Shown piece by piece: positions 50,194 through 59,337 of a stretch of DNA of 64,000 nucleotides. The position numbers were made by a program, and so were the translations under genes. The stretch covers positions 4,910 through 68,909 of the forward strand of contig JAZRTY010000046.1 of the NCBI GenBank assembly GCA_045652245.1, read 5' to 3'. Below the pieces are notes generated by a model that was not told where the DNA came from, did no database searches, and saw nothing but the letters and a program-made list of their open reading frames with translations. Origin of the DNA: SIG622 sp045652245 (lineage in GTDB: Bacteria > Bacillota > Clostridia > Oscillospirales > CAG-382). How positions within the stretch are numbered: the first letter of the stretch is position 1; every line of letters begins with the position of its first letter.

Positions 50194-51681
50194 TTATCCG
50201 AGAATAAATTTTTCTGCAACCGCCCAGAGCTGTTCGGGATTCTTACCGCATGTATCGGTAAATCTCACTTTAGCATTTTTAAGATTTGCAAGTGGTGCAG
50301 GAATCTCGGTATTTGTAAGTGAAGAAAGAATATCAAGGCACTCGAAAGCATTTTCGGGTGCTTTCTTTCCGAGTGAAGAAATAACGTCATACGGGAATTT
50401 GTAAGGACTTGCAGTTGAAGCTGTCACTACTTTTACCCCATCGCCGCAGTCAGCATCAATTGCAGCACCAACACCTACTGCAGTATGTGTGTCAATTATA
50501 TAGGAGTACTTTTCAAAGGTATCCTTTATTGTTTTCGCAGTTTTCTCCTCGTCGCTGAAGAAGCCTACAAAGTTCTTTGATATTTCTTCAAATACTTCCT
50601 TGTCTACTGTGTATTTGCCATTTTCGGAAAGCTGCTGCATATATCCCTTTACCTTCTGTGCTCCTGCTACGCAGTAAAGGAGTCTTTCAAGGTTAGAGGA
50701 AATAAGAATATCCATTGACGGAGACATTGTTGTGTAGAAGTCTCTGTTTCTGTCGTAGGTTCCACTTCTTAGGAAGTCTGTAAGAATGTTATTTTTATTC
50801 GAAGCACAGATAAGTCTTCTTATCGGAAGTCCCATTTTCTTTGCAAGATATGCCGCAAAGATATTACCAAAGTTTCCTGTCGGAACAGAAATATCAATTT
50901 CTTCGCCGAGCATTATATCTCCGTCATCACAAAGGTCACAGTACGCAGAAATATAATATACAATCTGAGGTGCAAGTCTTCCCCAGTTTATTGAGTTGGC
51001 ACTGGAGAGGAAATAACCTGCCTTGTCAAGCTTCTTTGCAATATCTGCATCCGAAAAGATTTTCTTAACGCCTGTTTGTGCGTCGTCAAAGTTTCCGTCG
51101 ATAGCGCATACATAAACATTGTCACCTTTTTGTGAAGCCATCTGAAGCTTCTGCATATCGCTGACGCCGTCATTCGGGTAGAATACCGATATTTTCACGT
51201 TTTCAACATCGCAATAGCCTTCAAGAGCAGCCTTTCCCGTGTCACCGCTTGTAGCAACAAGAATAAGGGCTTTTCTCTTTTCCTCTGTCTTATAGAGCGC
51301 CATTGAAAGAAGTCTTGGCATTATCTGAAGTGCCATATCCTTAAAAGCGCAGGTAGGTCCGTGCCATAACTCAAGAATACGAAGATTCTCTCCGAGTGCA
51401 GATACGGGTGCAGCCCCTCCTATGAATTTGTCTTCGCTATATGCTGCACTTGCTGCATTTTTGAGTTCCTCTTTAGTATAATCGGTAAGATAAAGCGACA
51501 GAATTTCTACTGCTCTGTCAACATAATTTTTGTCACAAAGTCCTTTGATAAAATCAAGGCTGATTTGTGGTATGCTCTCGGGCATAAAAAGCCCACCGTC
51601 CTCAGCAATTCCCTGCTTTATAACCTGTGCTGATGTTTTTGGTAATTTTCTTTCTGTGTCACGTGTACTGTAATAATTCAT
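50194..51681 (-). CDS. thrC: Threonine synthase
   Basis: PLP enzyme making threonine from O-phosphohomoserine. 495 residues (long form). The PLP Lys is in GPTCAFKDMALQIMPRL (~110), the phosphate loop LVATSGDTGKAALEGY (~145) and the GNFGNIFAAYLAKKMGLP region (~270). Ribosome site AAGGAA. Upstream lies an M19 dipeptidase. Confidence 0.95.
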   Translation of the reverse strand: MNYYSTRDTERKLPKTSAQVIKQGIAEDGGLFMPESIPQISLDFIKGLCDKNYVDRAVEILSLYLTDYTKEELKNAASAAYSEDKFIGGAAPVSALGENLRILELWHGPTCAFKDMALQIMPRLLSMALYKTEEKRKALILVATSGDTGKAALEGYCDVENVKISVFYPNDGVSDMQKLQMASQKGDNVYVCAIDGNFDDAQTGVKKIFSDADIAKKLDKAGYFLSSANSINWGRLAPQIVYYISAYCDLCDDGDIMLGEEIDISVPTGNFGNIFAAYLAKKMGLPIRRLICASNKNNILTDFLRSGTYDRNRDFYTTMSPSMDILISSNLERLLYCVAGAQKVKGYMQQLSENGKYTVDKEVFEEISKNFVGFFSDEEKTAKTIKDTFEKYSYIIDTHTAVGVGAAIDADCGDGVKVVTASTASPYKFPYDVISSLGKKAPENAFECLDILSSLTNTEIPAPLANLKNAKVRFTDTCGKNPEQLWAVAEKFILG

Positions 51682-51721
51682 TTTTATTCCTTTCTTTCCT
51701 TGTATTTTGGAAATTAATTTT

Positions 51722-52663
51722 CTATTTCAGATTTTCCGTAAAGAAACGCTTTGCATTCCCATAGAAAATTTTATTTACTGTTTCCTCATTTATATTGTCC
51801 CGTAACATTTGCTCATATAGTCTTTCAAGCGATGCTGTATCCGGCAAGTGCTTTGTTCTTTCTGTACCGTCGAAATCTGTGCCGAGTGCTATTGTATTTT
51901 CTCCCGAAAGGCAGAGATAATGCTCTATATGACGGAATACGTCACCTATAAAATCCTCGCTTTCATCAGGCATTCTGTTTTCGTATTTATCGGATATATG
52001 CTTTGCGGCAAGACTTATTCCGACAAGTCCTCCCTGCGCTCTTATGCAGGAAAACTGCTCATTTGTAATGTTCCGTTTTACACGGCAAACACTCGCAGAA
52101 TTTGAATGACTTGCAACAATTGGTGCTTTTGAAATTTCAAGAGTATTATAAAAACTTTTTTCACTCATGTGTGATGTGTCAATGATAATACCTTTATTCT
52201 GACACTCAGAAACTACCCTTTTGCCGAAATCCGAAAGTCCCACATCGGTATCCCAGGCACCGCCACAAGGCTCTACGCCTTGCCATACAGGGATAAACAC
52301 CCTTACTCCGTTTTTGTAAAGCAACTCTATATTTGACAAATCACCACAAAGAAGCCTTCCACCCTCGACACATTTTATTATACCGAGCTTTACGTCTGTG
52401 TCAAGGTCGGCTTTGTGTGTACAAAGCTTACATTTATCATCGTTCTTTTCGACTTCTCCGTCAAGATATTCCGAATACAAAATAAAATCCCGAAGGCAGT
52501 CTCTGTCACTTTTTTTATCGCTGCTCCAATAAGCGAAAACCTGATACTTATTTTTGTATTTTTCAAACTGTCCAAGCGATACCGAGGTTTCGCTGTTATC
52601 AAGTGGCAGTTTTCTTTTTGCTATTTCATAAAGTGTATCACAATGCAAATCAAATATATCCAT
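51722..52663 (-). CDS. Membrane dipeptidase-like amidohydrolase (peptidase M19)
   Basis: A 313-residue zinc dipeptidase. Motifs: DIFDLHCDTLYEI (metal HxD), CVEGGRLLCGDLSNIELLYKNGVRVFIPVW (metal Glu), IIDTSHMSEKSFYNTL, PIVASHSNSASVC (metal His pair) and LGTDFDGTE. Acts on dipeptides, often with one D-residue. ATG follows GAGG. It starts 24 bases after yraN's stop on the same strand. Confidence 0.93.
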   Translation of the reverse strand: MDIFDLHCDTLYEIAKRKLPLDNSETSVSLGQFEKYKNKYQVFAYWSSDKKSDRDCLRDFILYSEYLDGEVEKNDDKCKLCTHKADLDTDVKLGIIKCVEGGRLLCGDLSNIELLYKNGVRVFIPVWQGVEPCGGAWDTDVGLSDFGKRVVSECQNKGIIIDTSHMSEKSFYNTLEISKAPIVASHSNSASVCRVKRNITNEQFSCIRAQGGLVGISLAAKHISDKYENRMPDESEDFIGDVFRHIEHYLCLSGENTIALGTDFDGTERTKHLPDTASLERLYEQMLRDNINEETVNKIFYGNAKRFFTENLK

Positions 52664-52687
52664 ATAAAAGCCTCACACAAAAGTTTT

Positions 52688-53065
52688 CTATGTAACGTCT
52701 ATGTCCTTTATATGCTTGATTTTTGGTGTCACAACTCCTGCAATTTTCACAAGATATACTTCAATACAATCAAAGCGAACCTTATATTTTTCGGCATTTT
52801 CACCTTTTTGGTAAAGGTAATATTCTGCAGCATAAAGTATCTTTGAAAGCTTATTTTTTGTAATTGCACCTACTGCGGGGCTGTCAAAGCTTTTTCTTGT
52901 TTTAACCTCGATAAAGCAAAGAGTATTCTCCTCTTTTGCTATAATATCAAGCTCACCACCGCGGACGGTATAGTTTCTGTCAAGTATTTCGTACCCTAAG
53001 CTTTCAAGATAATTCTTTGCACATTCCTCTCCGAAATCACCTTTTTTTCTGCCGCCCTTAGCCAT
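52688..53065 (-). CDS. YraN/UPF0102-family endonuclease-like protein
   Basis: A 125-residue protein with KKGDFGEECAKNYLESLGYEILDRNYTVRGGELDIIAKEENTLCFIEVKTRK (in pieces: GEECAKNYLESLGY, RGGELDIIA, CFIEVKTRK). The D...ExK arrangement is that of restriction-type nucleases. The cellular role is not established. It overlaps rnhB by 8 bases; ATG after AGACGGAAT. Confidence 0.9.
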   Translation of the reverse strand: MAKGGRKKGDFGEECAKNYLESLGYEILDRNYTVRGGELDIIAKEENTLCFIEVKTRKSFDSPAVGAITKNKLSKILYAAEYYLYQKGENAEKYKVRFDCIEVYLVKIAGVVTPKIKHIKDIDVT

Positions 53066-53705
53066 TATTCCGTCTTCTTTCAAAATATTTTTTGAAAAAG
53101 CTCGGTCTGTGCTCGGGGCAAAGCCCGTATTTTTCAATTGCCGCATAGTGGTCACGTGTGCCGTAGCCTTTGTGCTTTGCAAAGCCGTATTCAGGGTAAT
53201 TTTTATCAAGATATTCGATACAATATTTATCTCTTTCGGTTTTTGCAAGTATTGATGCCGCCGCAATTGACGGACAGATTCCGTCACCACCGACAACGGC
53301 TTTTACATTCATTCCGATTTTATCAAAGCCACGTTCAACATTCCCGTCAATGAGTGCAAAATCGGGTTTTATTTTAAGTCCCGAAATCGCCCTTCGCATA
53401 GCAAGAAGTGATGCCTCAAGTATATTCATACTCTCAATTTCCGAAACCTCGGAATATGCTATACAGTAGTCAAGTGCAGTTTCGCAGATTTTTGGTGCGA
53501 GTTCAAATCTCTTTTTTTCTGAAAGCTTCTTTGAGTCATTAAGCACCTTGTATACCTCATAATGTTCAAAGCTCTCATCAGTGCTGTAAGACTCAGGTAA
53601 AATTACAGCTGCAGCATAAACTCTGCCGACAAGTGGGCCTCTGCCTGCCTCATCAACACCACAGACAAGTCTGCCGTACTGTTTTTCATAAACATTATCA
53701 AGCAT
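53058..53705 (-). CDS. rnhB: Ribonuclease HII
   Basis: Removes ribonucleotides from DNA. 215 residues with CGVDEAGRGPLVGRVYAAAVIL (first acidic pair at ~17), LNDSKKLSEKKRFELAP (SKKL, ~58), FALIDGNVERG, VVGGDGICPSIAAASILAKTERDKYCIEYLDK. ATG inside the stop of rbgA (8-base overlap) with GGTGAC upstream. Confidence 0.96.
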   Translation of the reverse strand: MLDNVYEKQYGRLVCGVDEAGRGPLVGRVYAAAVILPESYSTDESFEHYEVYKVLNDSKKLSEKKRFELAPKICETALDYCIAYSEVSEIESMNILEASLLAMRRAISGLKIKPDFALIDGNVERGFDKIGMNVKAVVGGDGICPSIAAASILAKTERDKYCIEYLDKNYPEYGFAKHKGYGTRDHYAAIEKYGLCPEHRPSFFKKYFERRRNNG

Positions 53706-54651
53706 TATTTGTCACCGGTCTTTCAAGTGTTATTCTTCCGATTGTGCCTGCACGGAATTCGTCAAGAAGCATGGTAGAGGTTCTTGCATAATCCACCTCG
53801 CCACCTGAAACAAGGAACCCTCTTTTTCTGCCGATAAGTTCAAACAGCTCATATGGCATAAGGTCATCTATATCCTCTGTTATTTTATATCTTTCACGCA
53901 GAAGCTGTGGGTAAAGAGAGCGAAGCTTTGCACAAAGCAGTATTGCTATTTCCTCTTTATCGAGAATTTCGTCACGGATAGCTCCTGTATATGCAAGGGC
54001 AAGTCCTGTTTCCTCGTCGTCGAATTTCGGCCACAAAATTCCGGGGGTATCAAGAAGGTCAATACTATCCTTTATGGTTATCCAACTATTCTGTCGGGTA
54101 ACACCGGGTCTGTCCTCGGCTTTCACCTTTTTTGCACCGTAAAGCTTATTTACAAGTGTAGATTTTCCGGCATTTGTAATTCCAATAATCATAGCTCTTG
54201 GAAGTCTGCCACTCATTCCCTTTTCTTCAAAGCGAGTAAGCTTTTCTTTGAGCATCGCTCGTACGAGTGGTACAATTTCCGATACTCCCTTGCCACTTAT
54301 AAAATCTGTAAAGATTACCTGCTGACCGATTTTTGCATAATATTTTTTCCATTCCTCACATGCCTCAGGATCTGCAAGTGAACTTTTATTCATAAGCAGT
54401 ATCGACGGCTTTTCACCAAGGATTTGAGGAAGCTGTGGATTTCTGCTGGAAACAGGGATTCTTGCGTCGCATATTTCGATAGCTATATCTACCTGCTTCA
54501 GACTCTCGGCAATTTCCCTTTTTGCCTTTGCCATATGTCCGGGAAACCACTGTATTACTTTTCCGACCTGACGTTCGGGTGCGAGCTTTATTTCTTCCTC
54601 TTTATTTATTTTCTTCTTTTTCTTATACGGTTTATAGTTTTTTGAAGGCAT
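53698..54651 (-). CDS. rbgA: Ribosome biogenesis GTPase RbgA/YlqF
   Basis: A circularly permuted GTPase needed for 50S assembly. 317 residues: IQWFPGHMAKAKREI at the start, G4 SILLMNKSSLAD before G1 MIIGITNAGKSTLVNKLYG, then G2/G3 RPGVTRQNSW and LLDTPGILWPKF. The Lys-rich N-terminus (KNYKPYKKKKKINKEEE) is longer than usual. Start: ATG after AGGTGAAAG. Order rbgA-rnhB-yraN is conserved in Firmicutes. Confidence 0.95.
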   Translation of the reverse strand: MPSKNYKPYKKKKKINKEEEIKLAPERQVGKVIQWFPGHMAKAKREIAESLKQVDIAIEICDARIPVSSRNPQLPQILGEKPSILLMNKSSLADPEACEEWKKYYAKIGQQVIFTDFISGKGVSEIVPLVRAMLKEKLTRFEEKGMSGRLPRAMIIGITNAGKSTLVNKLYGAKKVKAEDRPGVTRQNSWITIKDSIDLLDTPGILWPKFDDEETGLALAYTGAIRDEILDKEEIAILLCAKLRSLYPQLLRERYKITEDIDDLMPYELFELIGRKRGFLVSGGEVDYARTSTMLLDEFRAGTIGRITLERPVTNNA

Positions 54652-54669
54652 TTCTTTCACCTTTCATTT

Positions 54670-55311
54670 TTATTTTACTGTTCCGAATTTTTGCAGAGGA
54701 AAAATTCTGAAGTAAACCTTGCCGATAATATTCCTCTCATCAACAACTCCGAAATATCTTGAATCTCTTGAGTTATTTCTGTTGTCTCCCATAATAAACA
54801 CATACCCTTCGGGAACGGTATACGGATATGTTATCGACATACTTTCTCTTATCATCGATGCTCCGTCAATGAAATTGACATAGTTTTCAACAACAGGCAA
54901 CCCTTGCTCATTTTCCTGAACAGGCTCGCCGTCAACACGGACTATCCAGGAATCAAAATTGATGTCAATCGTCTGTCCACCGGTTGCTATAACCCTTTTT
55001 ACAAGTGGATCGTTTCCGTAATATTCGGGAACTGCAGTTATTACTATATCGCCATTTTGGGGAGTATAGAACAAATCGGAAATTATAAGTCTTTCGCCGT
55101 GGTGCAGAGTCTGCTCCATTGACTGTCCGTCTACCGTTACAACTCTGAAAACGAATGTAAACAGCAGCACCACAACGCATAGTGCCATTGCAAAGGTTTC
55201 CACCCAATCAAGCAGGTCACAGATAAGCCTTTGCCCTTTTGTATTTTGCTTTTTGTTTTCCTCTATATCTTCAATTTCCGATTTATCATTGTTATTAAAT
55301 TCTTCGCTCAT
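54670..55311 (-). CDS. lepB: Signal peptidase I
   Basis: Cleaves Sec signal peptides at the outer face. 213 residues: an acidic cytoplasmic N-terminus, one helix (FAMALCVVVLLFTFVFRVV), catalytic Ser in VDGQSMEQTLHHGERL (~80), catalytic Lys in DPLVKRVIATGGQTIDI (~120) and the GDNRNNSRDSRYFG box (~180). Start ATG after AGGAA; a longer frame has no ribosome site. It would process the two large dockerin proteins encoded upstream. Confidence 0.95.
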   Translation of the reverse strand: MSEEFNNNDKSEIEDIEENKKQNTKGQRLICDLLDWVETFAMALCVVVLLFTFVFRVVTVDGQSMEQTLHHGERLIISDLFYTPQNGDIVITAVPEYYGNDPLVKRVIATGGQTIDINFDSWIVRVDGEPVQENEQGLPVVENYVNFIDGASMIRESMSITYPYTVPEGYVFIMGDNRNNSRDSRYFGVVDERNIIGKVYFRIFPLQKFGTVK

Positions 55312-55472
55312 AAAGGAATTCCTTTCTGCCTGTAGCTCTGAATGTATATTCCAATACAACTTTATACATTTTCACATTATATATTATAATACAAGAATTG
55401 TACTTTGTGATAAATAATGTATTACCAAATTGAAAACAGCCGGAAAATCTTGCTTTTTTGTTTGCAAAAAGC

Positions 55473-55503
55473 AGGAAAAACACCCCGATTTCTCGGGGTG
55501 TTT
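55473..55503 (-). terminator. Intrinsic terminator of the dockerin gene pair
   Basis: AAACACCCCGA - GAAA - TCGGGGTGTTT followed by TTTT on the minus strand. Confidence 0.88.
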
Positions 55504-55521
55504 AATCAAAAGTTTCCTTTT

Positions 55522-58500
55522 TTAGTTGTTTGCAAGATAGTCTTTGATAATGTTAAGGTCGAATACTGTTACAACTCCATCCTCGTCAATATCAACGTCG
55601 TTGCAATATTCAGCGTTACCTTTAAGTGCATCTGTAAAGGCATTTATGACTCTGAGATAGTCATTAAAGTCTATCACTCCGTCGCCGTAAGTGTCATTTG
55701 CACTTCCCTTGATATCTCCTGCCTGAGCTTCAAGCTCAATTACATCGCCACTTGCCAGAGCATCTATAACTATTTCGTCTGAGATGTATCCGGGTTTCTT
55801 GACTCTGATTTCAAGCTTTTCACCTTCAACTGCTGTATATTCAGGGAGAGAAACCGCAACGGTCTTTGCAAGTGAATCAGTCCATTCGAGTACTACAAAC
55901 TCACCTTCGCCGTTTACTCTGTATTCAATCACTGCCTGTTTGCCGCTTTCTACTGCATTATCACTTCTGCCGTTGAAGATTATATCAAAGGCAAAATCCT
56001 TGATATAGAGTCTTTCGTCAATAATTTCGTATACAGGAGTATTGATTATATTTGCACTTCCGGTATCACCCTCATAGAAGCACTTGAAGGTATCAGCTTC
56101 ATAAAGGTCAGCCGCAGTATCTGCATCGATATACTGAGCAAAGTAATTACCGTTAGCTATAAATGCTGCACGCTGTGTTTCATCCATTATAAATACAAAG
56201 GTCGCAACGAGAACCTTACCGTCAGCAGCATCAATCGGAGTGCCGTCTGCCATTGTGTAGGTTGCGCTGTAGCCTGCCTTGTCTGCATCAATGTCACCTG
56301 CATGAATTTCAGAAACCGCATCAACAATATTTGCCGGTGTTACAGATACAAGTGTCATATCCGACTTGTTCCACTGATAACCGAAGGAAAGCTTTGAAAC
56401 ATTGTCGTCACCAACAAAATACAACTTAACTTCATACTCATCCTTTGCAGGAGTATACTTACCGTCAAGCACGTATGTAGCAACATCAGTTACGGTATAT
56501 TTTGCAACGAATGTTGTGTCACCGTCTATTTCGAATACACCATCATGAGGAGTAAGTACATCCGAATCGTTGATATACCAGCCCTCAAGATCAAGTCCGG
56601 GTCTGTCCTCCGGCTGATATGTGAAGGAACCGTTATAATCGTTGAACTGTGTAAGAACTGTTGTGCCGTCTTCATCATAGAAGATAACCTTGTAAGGTGT
56701 CGGCCAAATTGCATAGTATGTTACATCACCTGTAACGCTTGTGTTGTCAAAGTCAGCTATTGCAATATACTCTGTCGCATCTGGACTTGTTGCAAAGCCG
56801 AGAGGAGATACTCCGTCTCTTGTAAATGCAGGATATGTCTTTGTATCAATAGTATCGCCGTAGTTGTATTCAAGAGTTTCTTCCTGTCCTTCACCGCCAT
56901 TAGGATTGAAGGTTACTTCAACTGCTTTAAGCTCTACATTCGCATAGTAATCATGAACAGTTGGTGCACTTGCAGTAGAATCAGGAGTTGATACTACTGT
57001 ATTTGCAGGTACCTTAGCACCGGTGTAATCACTGTTATCATACCAACCGTCAATAGTTTCAAGATATCCACCTGTCGGGTCATAATCAAGTGTGCGGATT
57101 ATATAATCCGAAGTATCACACTCGGGCAGTAACACGGTATCACTACGCTTCAAATCATCATAATATTTTCTTATTGCTTTGTTAACATACTTGTCTGTTT
57201 CAACAATGTCATCGCCATAGTGATAGTTTACGGTAACAACATTTTCAGGTCTTGCCTTAGCATAACCGAGGATATCAGCTGCTATTCCATTTGCGATATC
57301 ATCATATTTGCCTGCATTTGTTGCTGTGTTTTCGTCCTCAAGGCGACCATTAAATGCGCCAAAGCCAACATATTTGAATGTTGATCCAACCTGTAAATCC
57401 GGCATTCTGAACTGTACAACATTCAATACAGGCTTACGGGTTTCGTTCGGCAAATCAACGGAATACATATGAATATAGTATTCGGTACCGGAAATTTTAC
57501 TTGAGTAAACGTACTTAAATGTGGCATTTCCTGTACCATCCCACTTATAGCCAATACCGGTAGTGCTTACATCCGCAGGGTAAGCAGCCTTGTCTGTAAT
57601 AATCGCGACTGTTGCGTTTCCGGGATCTGAGAAGCTGAAATTAACCTGGAAAGCAATATTCGGGTAAGTCATATTCTTTACTTCAGTATCTGCATAAATA
57701 ATATCATTTTCATCAACACCAAGTGTATACTTATGACCGGCACCACTTGCTGTTACATTGATGTTAATCTTATCCTGCCATACGCTGTTAAGAACGCTCT
57801 TGGAATCAGCAGAAAGTGTTGTTTCCTTTTCCCACTGTGCATAGTAAGAAAGGTTCATTGCATTTTCATCAGGAGCAGTGAAGGTGTCAGGCATTTCTGT
57901 ACCTGTTCCGTCTGCTTTAGTATTCCAGCTTGTAATTCTGTATACCCATCCGTCCTTGTTCTGTACCCAATCCGGATAATCGCTATCACGAAGTCCACTT
58001 CCATCTGTTACAGAAAGAACTACCTTTTCAGGATCTGCGCTGCTGGTGTTTCTGTAAAGAGTAATGTTGTGAGCAAAGTCGCCCATCTTTGCATAAAGCT
58101 GAGTAAGTGCGTCTGTAACACGAGTATCCTCCGAAACAGGTGTTGTGCACGCTTCATCAGAGAACCAGCCCAGGAAGTACTTGCCCTGAACAGATGGCTT
58201 TTCGATGTCCTTAACATAGGTGTTATAAGGAACCGCGATTTGTTCGTCGCTCTGAGAACCACCCGTTACAATGGTTGTGATTGTAAGATCAATATCTTCT
58301 TTTTGAGAAAGCTTAGCATAATATGTAAGGTCTGTTGTATCTGCTGTAATCGCAACTGAAGTTACTGCTTCACCGGTTGCCTCAGCGTTTGCATACCAGC
58401 CGTTGTGGAAAAGTCCGAGAACATCTGTGGGGGTTTTGAGTGTATAGGTCTTACGCGCACTAAGGCTATTAAGCACTGAATATGCAGGATAACGCTCTGT

Positions 58501-59325
58501 TTCGTCCGGTATTGCGTCGTTATAATCGTATGTAACCTCTATTGTATTTTCGTCTGTTACCTTGCTTGCTTCGAGCATAGAATATATAATTGAATCTATT
58601 ACTTCGTCGCTGTTCTGTGCATTTTCATCGAACAAACCATCGTAGATTGCATAGCCTACATAGTCGAAGAGCTCAAAGTCCGGATGTGATCCGGCAAACT
58701 CCTGCAGAAGGGTTTGCATACCTGTACCGTCAAGGAAGAACTGAGTAGATGTGAATTTTGTGAAGTCTCTGCCTACATCTGCACCAAGCTCAACAAGGTA
58801 TAGTGTATAACCGCTATCGCTATCTGTGTAAGCTACTGCAGGCACATCTTTCATATCAGTGCCACCATTTTCAAGACCTGTTACACCATAAAAATGCAAT
58901 ACTGTTTTCTTTGTATAAGAAGCTTCATTATCAGCAAGAAAATCATGGAACTCGTTATCGTAATCTGCAAGGATTGCAATTGTAATGTTGTCTGTGGTCT
59001 TTTCGTAAGCCAGGGATGGATTGATTATAATCCTCTGAGCTGAAGTAGCTGCATCATTGTATCTTACAACTGAATGAATATAATCGAAGTTATCCTTATC
59101 TGTATAATTTGTAGTTGCTATTGCAGGATTGTGAGTTCCAGGACCATTAATATAGTGGTCAGTATTCTTTACACCGACTACATTTGTCTTAAGGGGTGAG
59201 TCACCCGCTAAAATATACGCTGATTTTTCCCAGGCTGTGGATGACTCCGCACTCGCAGTAAACGCGAAGCTTGAGATAAGCATCAAAACACACAGTATTG
59301 ATGATATAATTCTTTTCATTTTCAT
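55522..59325 (-). CDS. Large secreted protein: repeated modules, InlB-like repeats, cohesin-like module and dockerin
   Basis: 1267 residues. A Sec signal peptide (MKMKRIISSILCVLMLISSFAFTASA) is followed by two copies of an uncharacterised ~300-residue module (roughly 30-330 and 510-830). Each copy ends in a strand with FDYVGYAIYDG or FKYVGFGAFNG, then a VxYxY block and an InlB-like GWY turn. InlB/Flg_new-type repeats (TYYAKLSQK, FLGWFSDEA, YYAIWPTPYKVIFYDEDG) lie between and after. A cohesin-like beta-sandwich (~960-1110) and an Ig-like strand set precede a C-terminal dockerin-like duplicate: GDGVIDFNDYLRVINAF and DIDEDGVVTVFDLNIIKDYL. ATG after AGGAGG. The second gene of the pair is 12 bases upstream. 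Likely a cell-surface or cellulosome-type component. Confidence 0.82.
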   Translation of the reverse strand: MKMKRIISSILCVLMLISSFAFTASAESSTAWEKSAYILAGDSPLKTNVVGVKNTDHYINGPGTHNPAIATTNYTDKDNFDYIHSVVRYNDAATSAQRIIINPSLAYEKTTDNITIAILADYDNEFHDFLADNEASYTKKTVLHFYGVTGLENGGTDMKDVPAVAYTDSDSGYTLYLVELGADVGRDFTKFTSTQFFLDGTGMQTLLQEFAGSHPDFELFDYVGYAIYDGLFDENAQNSDEVIDSIIYSMLEASKVTDENTIEVTYDYNDAIPDETERYPAYSVLNSLSARKTYTLKTPTDVLGLFHNGWYANAEATGEAVTSVAITADTTDLTYYAKLSQKEDIDLTITTIVTGGSQSDEQIAVPYNTYVKDIEKPSVQGKYFLGWFSDEACTTPVSEDTRVTDALTQLYAKMGDFAHNITLYRNTSSADPEKVVLSVTDGSGLRDSDYPDWVQNKDGWVYRITSWNTKADGTGTEMPDTFTAPDENAMNLSYYAQWEKETTLSADSKSVLNSVWQDKININVTASGAGHKYTLGVDENDIIYADTEVKNMTYPNIAFQVNFSFSDPGNATVAIITDKAAYPADVSTTGIGYKWDGTGNATFKYVYSSKISGTEYYIHMYSVDLPNETRKPVLNVVQFRMPDLQVGSTFKYVGFGAFNGRLEDENTATNAGKYDDIANGIAADILGYAKARPENVVTVNYHYGDDIVETDKYVNKAIRKYYDDLKRSDTVLLPECDTSDYIIRTLDYDPTGGYLETIDGWYDNSDYTGAKVPANTVVSTPDSTASAPTVHDYYANVELKAVEVTFNPNGGEGQEETLEYNYGDTIDTKTYPAFTRDGVSPLGFATSPDATEYIAIADFDNTSVTGDVTYYAIWPTPYKVIFYDEDGTTVLTQFNDYNGSFTYQPEDRPGLDLEGWYINDSDVLTPHDGVFEIDGDTTFVAKYTVTDVATYVLDGKYTPAKDEYEVKLYFVGDDNVSKLSFGYQWNKSDMTLVSVTPANIVDAVSEIHAGDIDADKAGYSATYTMADGTPIDAADGKVLVATFVFIMDETQRAAFIANGNYFAQYIDADTAADLYEADTFKCFYEGDTGSANIINTPVYEIIDERLYIKDFAFDIIFNGRSDNAVESGKQAVIEYRVNGEGEFVVLEWTDSLAKTVAVSLPEYTAVEGEKLEIRVKKPGYISDEIVIDALASGDVIELEAQAGDIKGSANDTYGDGVIDFNDYLRVINAFTDALKGNAEYCNDVDIDEDGVVTVFDLNIIKDYLANN

Positions 59326-59337
59326 CTTAGTCCTCCT